NCBI RefSeq assembly: GCF_000013225.1
Contig: NC_007776.1
Span: forward strand, 1 to 64,000
Reading direction: 5' to 3'
DNA from: Synechococcus sp. JA-2-3B'a(2-13)
GTDB taxonomy: Bacteria; Cyanobacteriota; Cyanobacteriia; Thermostichales; Thermostichaceae
DNA: 64,000 nucleotides
The notes beneath the pieces were generated by a model. That model was not told where the DNA came from. It searched no databases and saw nothing but the letters and a program-made list of their open reading frames with translations. Position 1 is the first letter of the stretch, and each line of letters begins with the position of its first letter. Below are positions 48,228 to 58,143 of the stretch, piece by piece. A program made the translations under genes and the position numbers.

Positions 48228-49073
48228 ATGATGACCAGTTCTCGCCTATCTTCCTCACCGCTATCTTCTGCATCTCCGGTTGCAGGACTGCCCCTTCTTT
48301 GTCTTCAGAATGTGGGCAAGACCTACTTCACCTCAGCAGGGCCCTTCGTTGCGCTGGAAAATATCAATCTGGAAGTGGCCGCCGGTGAGTTTGTTTGCAT
48401 TATCGGCCACTCGGGTTGTGGCAAATCCACCTTGATCAACATGGTGGCGGGTTTTTCGACTCCCACTTCGGGATCCATCGCCCTCAAGGGCCAGCCCATC
48501 ACCTCCCCAGGGCCAGATCGGATGATGGTGTTTCAACATTATTCCCTTTTGCCCTGGCTGACTGCCTTTGAAAATATTTATCTGGTGGTGGATCAGGTTT
48601 ACCCAAACAAATCCCGGCGGGAGAAAAGGGAAATCGTTGAAGAACACCTAGAATTGGTAGGTTTAGCAGAGGCAGCCCACAAGCGGCCCAAGCAGCTTTC
48701 TGGAGGCATGAAGCAAAGGGTAGCCATTGCCCGTGCTCTTGCCGTTCGTCCGCAAGTTTTGCTCTTGGATGAGCCTTTTGGGGCCTTGGATGCCATTACC
48801 AAGGAAGATCTACAAGATGAGCTGCTGGCCATTTGGCGGGATCACCGCTGCACAGTTTTGATGATTACCCACGACATCGACGAGGCTCTCTACTTGTCAG
48901 ACCGTGTGGTGATGATGACCAACGGCCCCGCTGCCCATATTGGTGAGATCTTGACCATTCCCTTTGAGCGACCGCGCATCCGCTCCCGCATTATGGAAAT
49001 GCCTGAGTTCTACGAATTGCGTAACCGCGCCCTTGACTTCCTCTATCGCCGCTTTGCCCATGGAGGGGATTGA
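48228..49073 (+). CDS. nrtD: Nitrate ABC transporter ATPase
   Basis: Second, single-domain ATPase of the transporter, 281 residues from ATG 48228 (a TTG four codons upstream is possible). Walker A GHSGCGKST, QHYSLLPWL Q-loop, signature QLSGGMKQR, Walker B LLLDEPFGALD and MITHDIDEA. It pairs with NrtC on the NrtB dimer. The nitrate reductase gene follows, separated by a broken Uma2 gene. Confidence 0.96.
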   Translation: MMTSSRLSSSPLSSASPVAGLPLLCLQNVGKTYFTSAGPFVALENINLEVAAGEFVCIIGHSGCGKSTLINMVAGFSTPTSGSIALKGQPITSPGPDRMMVFQHYSLLPWLTAFENIYLVVDQVYPNKSRREKREIVEEHLELVGLAEAAHKRPKQLSGGMKQRVAIARALAVRPQVLLLDEPFGALDAITKEDLQDELLAIWRDHRCTVLMITHDIDEALYLSDRVVMMTNGPAAHIGEILTIPFERPRIRSRIMEMPEFYELRNRALDFLYRRFAHGGD

Positions 49074-49106
49074 GCTAGGGTTCAAAATACTTGGAGAGGG
49101 AAGTTG

Positions 49107-49687
49107 ATGGCCGCTGCTCCGGTTCAGGTAGTTCCAACCGATCTCCCAATGGAGGAGCGGGTCTTGCCCTGCCCAAAACCCTTGCCGACTGTCTGGCCAA
49201 CCCAGTTGCTCCAACCAAATGGGTAGATGGCTACATTGTGGAGAAAGTGGGGCAAACCTTAGGGCATGCAAAGATCCAAACCCGACTTCTCTTCCGTTGG
49301 CTCGGTTATGTTGAATGTCTGCCATTGGGGGGTATGGTTTTGGTGAAGGCTCCCTGCCAAACGACAGGCAAAGTCAGAAGACCTGATGTTGCCTACCTGT
49401 CTCCAGATTTAATCCAGCAATTTGGAGAGGATATTGCCACTTTGCCGCAGAGCTATCCCCTCACCGGAGAGATCCTCTCCCCAACCGACTCTGGAGAGGA
49501 CATTTTCTTGAAAGCCCAGGAGTATCTCAGCTCCGGTGCGCTGGAAGTCTGGCTGGTTTTTCCCAAAAGCAAATTTATTTTTATCCAGACTCAGGATCGC
49601 CACCTTTGGCTAACCGAACAAGAGACTGCCAAAAGCCAGGTTGTATTGCCCGGATTTGAGATCCAAGTGGCCGATCTCCTCGGCTGA
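49107..49687 (+). pseudogene. Uma2-family (DUF820) gene with a frameshift near its start
   Basis: ATG 49107, with ribosome site GGAGAGGG, gives MAAAPVQVVPTDLPMEERVLPCPK; the family sequence then continues one frame back as TLADCLANPVAPTKWVDGYIVEK to the stop. The switch falls on AAAA at 49175-49178; a fifth A would restore one frame. An alternative reading from a TTG at 49091 covers the second frame but lacks a good N-terminus. The core (RRPDVAYLSPDL; EVWLVFPKSKFIFIQ) is intact. It sits between nrtD and narB, an unusual place for this family. Confidence 0.7.
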
Positions 49688-49761
49688 GAGATCCTTAACC
49701 TGATGGCCTATCGGGATCCAAAATGCAAGACACTTATCCATCCTGACAGGGATCCCCACTC

Positions 49762-51909
49762 ATGGTGACCGCGATGGAGCCGGAAAAAGCCGTCATCAAA
49801 ACCCTATGTCCCTACTGCGGCGTAGGGTGTGGATTGGAAGCGGTTTCGACAGCCTCAGGTGGCTGGAAAATAAGAGGCGACCGGGAGCATCCTTCCAGCT
49901 TGGGGATGGTCTGTGTAAAGGGGGCTACGGTTCTGGAGGCAGTTGGTCGAGATCGGCTGCTCTATCCCCTGTTTCGGGAGAGCTTGGGCCAGCCCTTTCG
50001 TCGCATTTCTTGGGATCAGGCTTTTGAGGAGATGGTTTCTCGGCTGCGCTGCCTCAAAGACAACCCTCACTCCATGGCTATGTATGGATCGGGGCAGTTG
50101 CTCACTGAAGACTATTACGTTGCTCAAAAGCTCATTAAGGGCTGCCTGGGCACCAACAATTTCGACACCAACTCGCGCCTGTGCATGTCCTCAGCCGTCT
50201 CGGCCTACACCCAATCCCTGGGATCCGATGGCCCCCCCTGCTGCTACGAGGATCTCGATCTCTGCAATCTGGCTTTTCTGGTGGGCACCAACACCGCCGA
50301 GTGCCATCCCATTCTTTTTAATCGCTTGAAGAAGCGGCACAAGCCCGGATCCCCCCTCAAAATGGTGGTCGTGGATCCCCGGCGCACTCAGACAGCAGAA
50401 GCTGCCGATCTCCACTTAAAAATTCGCCCCGGTACGGATATCGATCTTTTCAATGGGATTGCCCATTTGTTGTTAAAGTGGGGATCCATTGCTGCTGATT
50501 TTATCGAGGGCTGCACCCAAGGTTTTGCTGAATATGCAGCTTTGCTGGCCGATTATGAACCGCAGATTGTGGCCCAGCGCTGCGGAATTGCCACCGAGGA
50601 TTTGATCGAAGCAGCCAAGCTTTGGCAGGGATCCCAAAGGGTTCTCTCCCTTTGGTCGATGGGCCTAAACCAGTCCAGTGAGGGCACCGCCAAGATCACC
50701 AGCTTAATCAACCTGCATCTCCTGACCGGGCAAATTGGCCGACCGGGGACGGGCCCCTTTTCCTTGACCGGCCAGCCCAATGCCATGGGCGGTCGAGAGG
50801 CAGGGGGGTTATCCCATCTGCTGCCGGGATATCGGCTGGTGAGCCAGCCCCAGCATCGGGCAGAGGTGGAGCAGGCTTGGGGTTTGCCCGGCGGCTCCAT
50901 CTCCCCCCACCCAGGACTGAGGGCCACCGAGATGATTGCCGCTCTGGAGACGGGATCCCTGCAGTTCTTCTGGATTGTGGCCACTAATCCTTTGGTGAGC
51001 TTTCCGGATCTGGAACGGGTCAAAAAAGCCCTGAAAAAGTCTCCCTTTACTGTTTATCAAGAGGCTTATTACCCTACAGAAACGGCAGAATATGCCCATT
51101 TGCTTTTGCCTGCCTGTCAGTGGAGCGAGAAAACCGGGGTGATGACCAACTCCGAGCGCAGGGTTACCCTTTGTCAAGCCTTTCGAGATCCCCCTGGCGA
51201 AGCCCGACCCGATTGGGAGATCTTTGCTGAAGTGGGGCGCAGGTTGGGCTTTGAAGCGCAATTTTCCTTCCAAACCGCGGCAGAGGTTTATGCAGAATTT
51301 GCCGCCCTTACCGCAAATCGCCTCTGCGATCACTCCGGCCTCAGCCATGCCCTTTTGGCAGAACGAGGCCCTCAGCAATGGCCTTATCCCAAAGAAAGAA
51401 CCTCGGCCCCTAAGTCCACTCGCCTCTACACAGATTGGCGTTTCCCGACCCCCGATGGCCGCGCCCGCTTTATCCCCCACCATTCCCGTGGCCTAGCAGA
51501 GCCGCCGGATCCCCAGTTTCCCTACGTATTAACCACGGGCAGGCTTTACGGCCATTGGCACACCCAAACCCGCACCGGCAGGATTGAAAAAATCAAGCAA
51601 ATGCACCCCCAACCCTTTATTGAAATCCATCCTCGCGATGCGGAAAAGCTGGGCATCCAAGATGGAGATTGGGTTCAAGTGCGTTCTGCCCGCGGGCGGG
51701 CCTATTTCCCGGCCAAGATAACTGCCAACATCGCCCCTGGAACAGTGTTTGTGCCCATGCACTGGGGATCCCTCTGGGCAGAACAAGCCGAGTGTAATGC
51801 CCTTACCCATGACATCAGTTGTCCCGATTCCGGCCAGCCGGAATTAAAAGCCTGTGCCGTTGCTCTTGAGAAAGCCGACCCACCGCTCAAGCAATCCCCT
51901 CAACTCTAG
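49762..51909 (+). CDS. narB: Ferredoxin-nitrate reductase
   Basis: Molybdenum bis-MGD enzyme that reduces nitrate to nitrite with ferredoxin. 715 residues: the [4Fe-4S] Cys are 16, 19, 23 and 51 (CPYCGVGC ... MVCVKG), Mo-pterin binding segments follow ([62 protein letters not shown]), and the C-terminal pterin domain contains [17 protein letters not shown]. Met5 is an alternative start. narM follows after 24 bases. Confidence 0.97.
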   Translation: MVTAMEPEKAVIKTLCPYCGVGCGLEAVSTASGGWKIRGDREHPSSLGMVCVKGATVLEAVGRDRLLYPLFRESLGQPFRRISWDQAFEEMVSRLRCLKDNPHSMAMYGSGQLLTEDYYVAQKLIKGCLGTNNFDTNSRLCMSSAVSAYTQSLGSDGPPCCYEDLDLCNLAFLVGTNTAECHPILFNRLKKRHKPGSPLKMVVVDPRRTQTAEAADLHLKIRPGTDIDLFNGIAHLLLKWGSIAADFIEGCTQGFAEYAALLADYEPQIVAQRCGIATEDLIEAAKLWQGSQRVLSLWSMGLNQSSEGTAKITSLINLHLLTGQIGRPGTGPFSLTGQPNAMGGREAGGLSHLLPGYRLVSQPQHRAEVEQAWGLPGGSISPHPGLRATEMIAALETGSLQFFWIVATNPLVSFPDLERVKKALKKSPFTVYQEAYYPTETAEYAHLLLPACQWSEKTGVMTNSERRVTLCQAFRDPPGEARPDWEIFAEVGRRLGFEAQFSFQTAAEVYAEFAALTANRLCDHSGLSHALLAERGPQQWPYPKERTSAPKSTRLYTDWRFPTPDGRARFIPHHSRGLAEPPDPQFPYVLTTGRLYGHWHTQTRTGRIEKIKQMHPQPFIEIHPRDAEKLGIQDGDWVQVRSARGRAYFPAKITANIAPGTVFVPMHWGSLWAEQAECNALTHDISCPDSGQPELKACAVALEKADPPLKQSPQL

Positions 51910-51933
51910 ATTTGGTTCCTAATCGAGGTTCCC

Positions 51934-52434
51934 ATGACTCTGTTTCAGTTTGAGCAAGATTTTGCCGACTCTCTGCGATGCATCCCCATGACCTTGCGCC
52001 TAAAGCTGGATTTGTGCGGGATCAAGCTCAAGCTCCATCAATGGGCCAAGTTTTCCTTAGAAGAGCGGCGGAAGTGTGTTGATTGGCCCTCTGAATCTCC
52101 ACAGGATCTAGAAGAACTCCGCAACCATCTGCGCCATTTGGTTCGCTCCATCTGCCACGAAGAGGCGCAAGAGATTCCCATTGATCCCCAGCCTGAATGG
52201 CAAAATCCCAACCAGATCCCAATGGCTGTCCAACAAAAAGCTCAAGACCTGGGGATCCGGCTTGCCCTCGATTTCTGGAGAAACTTGCACGATATCCAGA
52301 GATTTGCCTTGCTGAAGTTGAGCCGATCCCATCACGAAAACAAAAATTTCTTGCCCGCTCTGCGAGAGTTTGGCCTGAAGATGGCGAGGGATGGTGATTG
52401 CAGTTACTGTAAACTACCCGGCTCCGACCGCTAA
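51934..52434 (+). CDS. narM: Nitrate-reductase-associated protein NarM
   Basis: 166 residues of the NarM family, small cytoplasmic proteins encoded next to cyanobacterial narB and needed for nitrate reductase activity. Typical stretches are FQFEQDFADSLRCIPMTLRLKLDLCGIKLKLHQWAKFSLEERRKCVD and VRSICHEEAQ. The last codons (about PGSDR) and the stop lie inside a hairpin belonging to the neighbouring TnpB element, so the native C-terminus has probably been replaced. The stop overlaps the tnpB stop on the other strand. Confidence 0.88.
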   Translation: MTLFQFEQDFADSLRCIPMTLRLKLDLCGIKLKLHQWAKFSLEERRKCVDWPSESPQDLEELRNHLRHLVRSICHEEAQEIPIDPQPEWQNPNQIPMAVQQKAQDLGIRLALDFWRNLHDIQRFALLKLSRSHHENKNFLPALREFGLKMARDGDCSYCKLPGSDR

Positions 52435-52446
52435 GCGATACGGAGC
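52421..52446 (-). repeat. Right-end hairpin of the TnpB-only element, inside the narM end
   Basis: GCTCCG (52421-52426) pairs with CGGAGC (52441-52446) around 14 bases that contain both stop codons. A second hairpin, GGGCT-N6-AGCCC, follows at 52447-52462. Such hairpins mark IS200/IS605 right ends. Confidence 0.5.
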
Positions 52447-53669
52447 GGGCTTTCAGTAGCCCTGAGCCTGTTCTGCTCTACCAGAGAACAAAACAAGCCC
52501 GGACCTCTAGGCTGGTTTACGACAGCCCCCAAGAGCGCAATTACGTTTGCACCATTCAAATCCGCATCCCCTTCCCATCCACAGTGCCCACACTTGAACG
52601 ACTTACCACTGCGATAGGATTGCGCAGGGTCGGGATGGATGTGCAAACACCGGTGGCAGGTCTGCGACGTGTAGGCAGGCGGAACAAGAATCAGAGCAAC
52701 CCCCGCACGCAGAGCCTTGTATTCCAGAAACTGCCTCAGTTGGTAGAACGCCCAACTGTTGGCCCTGCGCCTTTCGGTTTTGCTGCGTGGCTGTTGATTG
52801 ACCCTTTCCCGGATCCCTGTCAGGTCTTCCAGAGCGATAGCGCTGTTGGTAGCTTTTGCCCTAGAGACAATAGCTTTGGAGATGCGATGATTGACCCACG
52901 TTTTTGCTACGCAACGCTGACGCGACTGAAAGCGTCTCTCCTTGCCAGACAGCCGTTGCAACAGTTCTCTGCATCTGCGCCGCGAACTGCGTGTGCCCTT
53001 ACTGGCTTTGCGTTGGAGTGCCGCCCTCAGCTTGGAGTAGTGGTCGCGGACTCTGTTCAACTGCTGTCCATTCCAGTTGTCCCCCTCTGACGTATGAGCA
53101 ATATCCGTCCTTCCCAAGTCCACCCCGATCACCTTGTCGGTATCTTGTTGCTTGGGTGGTTTTTTCTCTACGCAAATCTGGATGTAGTAGGAGCCATCCT
53201 TCCGCTGGACCAGGGTGGCAGATTTGGGGTTGGAACCAGCCAGCATCCCACGCTGGTAGTTGCCAATGGCCAGTTCAAAGCGTTCTCTCCCTTCCACCGT
53301 GGTCAGCGACACCGTCCAGTCTTTTTGACGGAACGAGAAGATGCGTGCGTCGTAGGTAACAAAGCCGCTCTTAAACTCCTTGACGGGACGCTTTTTCTGC
53401 TTAGCCACTTTGCGGGAACCCGCTACCCGTCTGCACACCTGTTGAGCCAAGTTACTGGACAAGCCGAACCGGGCTCGAATCTCGTAGTAGCAAAGGGATT
53501 GCAGTTTGACCGCGTTGACGATCTTCTCCGGCGTGTTCTGGTTGACCCAGTTCAAGGCTTGGCCAAAAGCCTCCATCGTCGCGTCCAATTTGGCGGCTTG
53601 CGACTGGGCTACCTTGAGCTTACAGGATATGGTCAGGACTTGGCTCATAAGTTCATTGTACTTCATCAA
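52431..53669 (-). CDS. tnpB: TnpB of an IS200/IS605-type element without TnpA
   Basis: 412 residues, unrelated in detail to the IS607 TnpB. RuvC motifs: GVDLGRTDIA (Asp), IALEDLTGIRER (Glu) and DADLNGANVI (Asp). The zinc finger is CHRCLHIHP...FKCGHC. Catalytic residues look intact. A transposase gene is absent on both sides. Between GKERRFQ and TWVNHRISK an extra segment SRQRCVAK is encoded by a short repeat (52906-52926). Its 3' end overlaps the narM stop codon, so any guide RNA would run antisense into narM. Confidence 0.9.
   Translation of the reverse strand: MMKYNELMSQVLTISCKLKVAQSQAAKLDATMEAFGQALNWVNQNTPEKIVNAVKLQSLCYYEIRARFGLSSNLAQQVCRRVAGSRKVAKQKKRPVKEFKSGFVTYDARIFSFRQKDWTVSLTTVEGRERFELAIGNYQRGMLAGSNPKSATLVQRKDGSYYIQICVEKKPPKQQDTDKVIGVDLGRTDIAHTSEGDNWNGQQLNRVRDHYSKLRAALQRKASKGTRSSRRRCRELLQRLSGKERRFQSRQRCVAKTWVNHRISKAIVSRAKATNSAIALEDLTGIRERVNQQPRSKTERRRANSWAFYQLRQFLEYKALRAGVALILVPPAYTSQTCHRCLHIHPDPAQSYRSGKSFKCGHCGWEGDADLNGANVIALLGAVVNQPRGPGLFCSLVEQNRLRATESPLRIA
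52906..52926 (+). repeat. Copy of the palindromic repeat inside the IS200/IS605 tnpB
   Basis: GCTACGCAACGCTGACGCG and two more bases match the inner part of the repeat at 21357-21404 in about 19 of 21 positions. It encodes residues SRQRCVA that interrupt an otherwise conserved TnpB segment. Confidence 0.6.
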
Positions 53670-54108
53670 AGCGCATTCCTCCCGACACCGACCCTACGGG
53701 TACAGTGCGGGGCTCCTGCGATTTCTAGCTGAATCTATTTGAGAGAGATAGTCTTCTCTGCCATGCGCTGCCCCAGACGAACACCCCCAACCCCTCTTCC
53801 ACCCTGGGAGAGGAAATGCCTGCTCTAGGGGATCCGGGTCCGCAACAGTTCAAGTGGGCTAATGGGGGATCCCCCTCGAGAGGGGAGAGACTCAGCTCAG
53901 CAATATCCGTGCCTAGTCAAAGCAGAGGGCTATTGTTAAGGAATCTAAAGTAAAGTTGAGCTTTTGATATCACTGTTGCCGTCTTGTTACCGAAAGCGCT
54001 ATCGTCTAAGCATCAAAGCTTTTTTCAAAGCTGCTTTATGGGCCCTGGAGGAGCGACCCCTCTGGGGCTTCTTCCATCCGGCTGCAGCTGAGAGGGCAAG
54101 GGATGGCT
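53670..54108. other. Intergenic region between TnpB element and purD
   Basis: 439 bases without a convincing gene. It holds the presumed left end of the TnpB element, a diverged dispersed repeat (53781-53817), and a GGGGGATCCCCCTC palindrome near 53866 followed by AGAGGGGAGAG. On the purD strand AGCTTT-GAAA-AAAGCT (about 54014-54032) may be a weak terminator. Confidence 0.5.
53781..53817 (+). repeat. Dispersed C-rich/G-rich repeat, copy E
   Basis: ACACCCCCAACCCCTCTTCC, a short centre and GGGAGAGGAAA: a diverged member of the family at 31523, 34647 and 41905. Confidence 0.55.
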
Positions 54109-55404
54109 TTATGGGGTAGGGATCACTCCTCGGCGGACGGCAGGCCCCAGGGCGTGGCTGCCGATGTCAGAACGATAGTAGGCCTTGGGAAACTGCACTT
54201 GCTCCACAGCTGCGTAGGCTTGGCGCAGGGCCTCGGATAGGGTTGCCCCTTGGCCGGTAAGACAGAGAACGCGCCCGCCATCGCTCAGGAGCTGCTTGCC
54301 TGCCTGGCGGGTACCCGCATGAAACACCAACGCCCCCGTGGTGGCAGCTGCATCCAAGCCGGAGACGGGGATCCCTCGCTCGTAGGCATCGGGATAGCCT
54401 GGGGCTGCCATCACCACGCAGGCGGCATAGCCGGGTTTCCATTTGAGCTGGATTTGGGCCAGCCGTCCTTCTATACAGGCCAGCAGCACCTCGTCCAAAG
54501 GGTTTTCCAGCAAGGGCAGGAGGACTTGAGCCTCTGGATCCCCAAAGCGGCAGTTGTACTCCAACACGTAGGGATCCCCACTGGGCGTGATCATCAAACC
54601 GGCATAGATCACCCCCTGGTAGCGGATGCCCCGCCGTTGCAAAGCCTCCAGGGTGGGATCCAGGATCTGGGCTTGGATGCGGGCCAACAGTTCTGGAGTT
54701 ACCAGGTGATCCGCAGGGGCATGAGCTCCCATACCGCCGGTGTTGGGGCCAGTATCGCCCTCGCCAAGGCGCTTGTAGTCCTGGGCAGGTGGCAGCGGCA
54801 CACAGATCTGGCCATCGGTTAGAGCCAAAACCGACACCTCCTGGCCGGGGATAAACTCCTCGATCAGCACCTGATCGCCCGGCTTGGCCAGGGCTGCTTC
54901 CAGGGCTTGCACGGCTTCTTCCCGGTTTTGGGCAACGGTTACCCCCTTGCCGGCAGCCAGTCCATCTTTTTTGATGACCACTGGGAAACTCTGGGAGTCG
55001 AGATAGGCCACAGCGGCAGATAGCTCAGCAAAGCCGGTAGCGCGAGCAGTCGGGATCCCCGCCTCTTGCATCAATTGCTTAGCCCAGAGTTTGCTTCCTT
55101 CCAGTTGGGCAGCGGCGCGGCTAGGCCCGAAAATGGGCAACCCTGCTGCCTGGAAGGCGTCCACGATCCCCTGCACCAAGGGCAGCTCTGGCCCTACCAC
55201 CGTCAGGCGGATCCCTTGTACGGTAGCAAACCGCACCAGGCCTTCAATGTCGGTAGCCGCCAAAGCCACGGATTGACAGCGGGGCAGCTGCTGCATGCCG
55301 CCGTTGCCGGGGGCACAGTAGATCCGAGTAACCTGGGGAGACTGCAACAGCTTCCAGGCCAGAGCGTGTTCTCGCCCCCCAGATCCGATGACCAGAGCCT
55401 GCAT
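54109..55404 (-). CDS. purD: Phosphoribosylamine-glycine ligase
   Basis: Second step of purine synthesis: phosphoribosylamine + glycine + ATP gives GAR. 431 residues, a normal length, starting MQALVIGSGGREHALAWKL. The ATP-grasp domain shows FPVVIKKDGLAAGKGVTVAQ and EEFIPGQEVSVLALTDG, then the signature RFGDPEAQVLLPLL. Alone on the minus strand, 100 bases from the glycosyltransferase gene. Confidence 0.97.
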   Translation of the reverse strand: MQALVIGSGGREHALAWKLLQSPQVTRIYCAPGNGGMQQLPRCQSVALAATDIEGLVRFATVQGIRLTVVGPELPLVQGIVDAFQAAGLPIFGPSRAAAQLEGSKLWAKQLMQEAGIPTARATGFAELSAAVAYLDSQSFPVVIKKDGLAAGKGVTVAQNREEAVQALEAALAKPGDQVLIEEFIPGQEVSVLALTDGQICVPLPPAQDYKRLGEGDTGPNTGGMGAHAPADHLVTPELLARIQAQILDPTLEALQRRGIRYQGVIYAGLMITPSGDPYVLEYNCRFGDPEAQVLLPLLENPLDEVLLACIEGRLAQIQLKWKPGYAACVVMAAPGYPDAYERGIPVSGLDAAATTGALVFHAGTRQAGKQLLSDGGRVLCLTGQGATLSEALRQAYAAVEQVQFPKAYYRSDIGSHALGPAVRRGVIPTP

Positions 55405-55506
55405 GGTGTGCTATTCCGCTGTTTCTAAACCCAGCTTGCCTGTTTTCCGAACATCCCCCATTAGACCATGTTCTTGTACCATTTCTGGGGTGTTGGCGCA
55501 CTCCGG

Positions 55507-56682
55507 TCAGTGGACGGCGAGAGAACGGCCCCGCCAAGTCCAGTTGCGGCCGGTGGTGGTGCGGATGGCCGAAGCCAAGATGATGGCCGCTGTCGCCCAA
55601 CCCCCCACTGCCGTTAGCCACCAGTAGCAGAGGGGCAGATGCGCCCAATGCCGGAGCAGAAGCCGGATGGCCAATTGGGCCAGGATCCCTGCAAAGCTGG
55701 CCAACAGCACCTCCAGGGATCCCGTAGCCCCAGCCAGGATCAGCCCCAACCAGGGCAAGCTGCAGATCCCCAAGACCGTACCCATTGCCAACACCGCCAA
55801 GGCCCAGTTGCGCTCCAGGCCCAGGAACCAGTTTTTGGTCCACCCTTCCCAAAGGGCAGCCCCGTTGGCATACATGCGGCTGCGCACCCGCGGCCCTCCC
55901 AGGCAAATTTGCAGGCCCAACCCCTGGGCTTTGATCCGTTGCCCCAGGGCCACATCCTCGATCACCACATCGGCCACTCCGGCATGCCCGCCAACTTGCT
56001 CGTAGGCAGAGCGGCGAAACAGCAGGAAGGGACCAAAGGCAAAGGCTTTGGGGTTGTCGGGATCGTTGACGGCGGCAAAGTTGTAACCCACCGCCAGGAT
56101 GGTCATCATGATGGGTTGCACCAGCCACTCCGCCAGGCAACCGCACACCAATTGCGGCCCTACACTCACCAAGCCGCTGCCGCTTGCCAGCAAATGTCCT
56201 AAGGCCGCTTCAATGGCACCGGATCCCAGCCGCACGTCGCAATCCAGAAACAGCAAGTAGTCGGCTTCTACGCGGGCGACGGCTTGGGCACAGGCCCAGT
56301 TTTTGCCCACCCACCTTTGGCCTTTGGGACGGGGATCCCCCTTGAGCAGGTGTAGGCGCGGATCTTGCCGTTCGGCAGCCAGGGCTTGGGCCAGCTCCCA
56401 GGTGGCATCCGTGGATTCATCGTCCACCAACCACACCTGTAAAGGGGCAGAGGTGCTGTCCAGAATGCTGCTCAGGCAGCCCACCACGTTCTCGGCCTCG
56501 TTGTAGGCGGGCACGATCACCGCCAGCCGCTCCATCCCGGCCGCGATTTCCCCTGCCTGTTCCGCCGGGGGATCCCTCAGCCAGGGGGAAGCCCGCAACG
56601 CTCGCCTCAGTTGCAGAGCCACCAGGGCAATCGCCAAAGCTGTTAAGGACAATACCCCCGTTAGGATTTCTCGGATCCCCAC
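55507..56682 (-). CDS. Membrane glycosyltransferase family 2 (CruG/HpnB-like)
   Basis: 391 residues. N-terminal membrane anchor (LTGVLSLTALAIALVAL), a GT-A catalytic domain with VIVPAYNEAENV, VDDESTDATWE, the metal site FLDCDVRL and VIEDVALGQRIKAQG, and three to four C-terminal membrane segments. The layout fits HpnB/CruG-like enzymes; CruG glycosylates myxol-type carotenoids in cyanobacteria. The acceptor here cannot be proved from sequence, so no symbol is given. Confidence 0.85.
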   Translation of the reverse strand: MGIREILTGVLSLTALAIALVALQLRRALRASPWLRDPPAEQAGEIAAGMERLAVIVPAYNEAENVVGCLSSILDSTSAPLQVWLVDDESTDATWELAQALAAERQDPRLHLLKGDPRPKGQRWVGKNWACAQAVARVEADYLLFLDCDVRLGSGAIEAALGHLLASGSGLVSVGPQLVCGCLAEWLVQPIMMTILAVGYNFAAVNDPDNPKAFAFGPFLLFRRSAYEQVGGHAGVADVVIEDVALGQRIKAQGLGLQICLGGPRVRSRMYANGAALWEGWTKNWFLGLERNWALAVLAMGTVLGICSLPWLGLILAGATGSLEVLLASFAGILAQLAIRLLLRHWAHLPLCYWWLTAVGGWATAAIILASAIRTTTGRNWTWRGRSLAVH

Positions 56683-56765
56683 TCCTGCTTCCCTCGTTGT
56701 TTAGATGTGCTCAGGAACAGATTCCCACCTCTAATGCTCTAGCTCTGGGATGGCCCAATGATTTT

Positions 56766-58055
56766 CTAGGCAGACAAAACCCCTTCTACGATATCGCCAT
56801 AGGGCCGGGGAAAGATTAGCCAGACCTGGCGCTGGGTTTCCACCAAGGCACGCACCAAAGGGGAAAGATGGGCAATTTCTTCATAGCCACGCTCGGTTTT
56901 GAGCTGGATCCCTTGGTCATAAAAGCTATAGCCCTGGACATGGGCAGAGCGGATGCCCAAATAGCTTTCAGGATCCAGCCCATCCCGCAGCATTTTGGCC
57001 TGCACAGCAGCCACCAGGGTTTGGCGTTGTTCCTCAGACAACTGGGTAATGTTGCGGGCCTTGAACAAATCCCGCTCCAAGTAGCGCCGCGACAGATCCG
57101 CCAAGATGGGATCCTTCCCCGACATGGCCCAGAGGCGCATGGGGTAGCTGAAGATGATATCGTCGGCAGCCAAGTAGAGGGGGAGCGGCAACTCGAAGGG
57201 ATCCCCTTTTTGAGCCGCCAGCGAGGCCCAGCACCAAGCGCTGAGGATGGGATCCAGCTCAATCTCCCCCCTTTGCAAGAGAACCTGCGCCCGTTTGAAC
57301 AGCCGATCCAAGATGAAGCGGGCGCACAAGCTTTTGGGATGTTGGTACACCTGGGTGTACATGAAATAGCGCACCACCAGGTAGTGCTCGATGGCCCCCA
57401 GGCCTTTGCGGGCGGGGATGGACAGGGATCCCGTCTCCGGGTCATAATCCAGCACCGTTAGGATGCGATCCAAGTCCAGGTGGCCGTATTGGGCACCCGT
57501 GAGCAGGCTATCCCGCATCAGGTAATCGAAGCGGTCGCAGTCCAGTTGGCTGGAGATGAGTTGCCCCACCAGCGGCAGGGGAAACTGCTTCTGCAGCACT
57601 TGCTGCATCTGGGCCGGCAGTTGGGAATCAAACTCCGCCAGCAGCGTCCTCACCTGGGGATCCTCCCGGAGAATGCGGGCCGTCCAAACCTCGTGCCGGC
57701 AGCCGAAGATCTCTTCCCCGGCATGGCTAAAAGGGGCATGGCCAATGTCGTGCAGCAGAGCCGAGGCCAAGGTTACCGCCCGATAGGGACGCAGCTCCGG
57801 GTGACGATGGGCCAATTTGTCGAACAGCCGCCGCGTTACCTGCAGCACCCCCACCGAATGGGTAAAGCGGGATCCCTCTGCCCCATGGAAGGTAAAAAAG
57901 GCCGTGTCCAACTGGCGGATGCGGCGCAGCCGCTGAAAGGCCGGCGTATCGATCAGGCGAATGAGCAGAGCCTCAACCGCGTCCCCTCCATTCAGGCTGA
58001 TGGCGCCATGCAGGGGATCGTGGTAGGTGCGGGACTTGCAAAACCGTAGCGGCAT
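56766..58055 (-). CDS. HD-domain phosphohydrolase (SAMHD1/dGTPase-like)
   Basis: 429 residues from ATG 58055 (MPLRFCKSRTYHDPLHGAISL). The HD metal site is complete: RFTHSVGVLQ, LLHDIGHAPFSHAGE and later SSQLDCDRFDYLMRDS. Members remove triphosphate from dNTPs or act on related phosphoesters. The C-terminal helical region is of the usual length. A Met seven codons upstream is also possible. The gene is divergent from the SGNH hydrolase, with only 88 bases between the starts. Confidence 0.9.
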   Translation of the reverse strand: MPLRFCKSRTYHDPLHGAISLNGGDAVEALLIRLIDTPAFQRLRRIRQLDTAFFTFHGAEGSRFTHSVGVLQVTRRLFDKLAHRHPELRPYRAVTLASALLHDIGHAPFSHAGEEIFGCRHEVWTARILREDPQVRTLLAEFDSQLPAQMQQVLQKQFPLPLVGQLISSQLDCDRFDYLMRDSLLTGAQYGHLDLDRILTVLDYDPETGSLSIPARKGLGAIEHYLVVRYFMYTQVYQHPKSLCARFILDRLFKRAQVLLQRGEIELDPILSAWCWASLAAQKGDPFELPLPLYLAADDIIFSYPMRLWAMSGKDPILADLSRRYLERDLFKARNITQLSEEQRQTLVAAVQAKMLRDGLDPESYLGIRSAHVQGYSFYDQGIQLKTERGYEEIAHLSPLVRALVETQRQVWLIFPRPYGDIVEGVLSA

Positions 58056-58143
58056 ACTCCCACCATACCTCGCCAATTTTGGGATCCTTGGCTAGCCTGT
58101 CTGGGGGTGCTTCCCGCCTCGCCCTATCTATGCCCGCTTTCCC

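Larger units (their letters stand above)
52431..53690 (-). mobile_element. TnpB-only (IS1341-type) element
   Basis: The element covers tnpB and small ends; the right end appears to reach into narM (hairpin from 52421) and the left end is not resolved beyond about 53690. It depends on a TnpA elsewhere for movement. Confidence 0.65.

Noticed and set aside
42092-52434. Recent horizontal transfer of the nitrate cluster
   Set aside because: The GGGATCCC density and base composition match the flanking genes, so only the IS and Uma2 parts look foreign.
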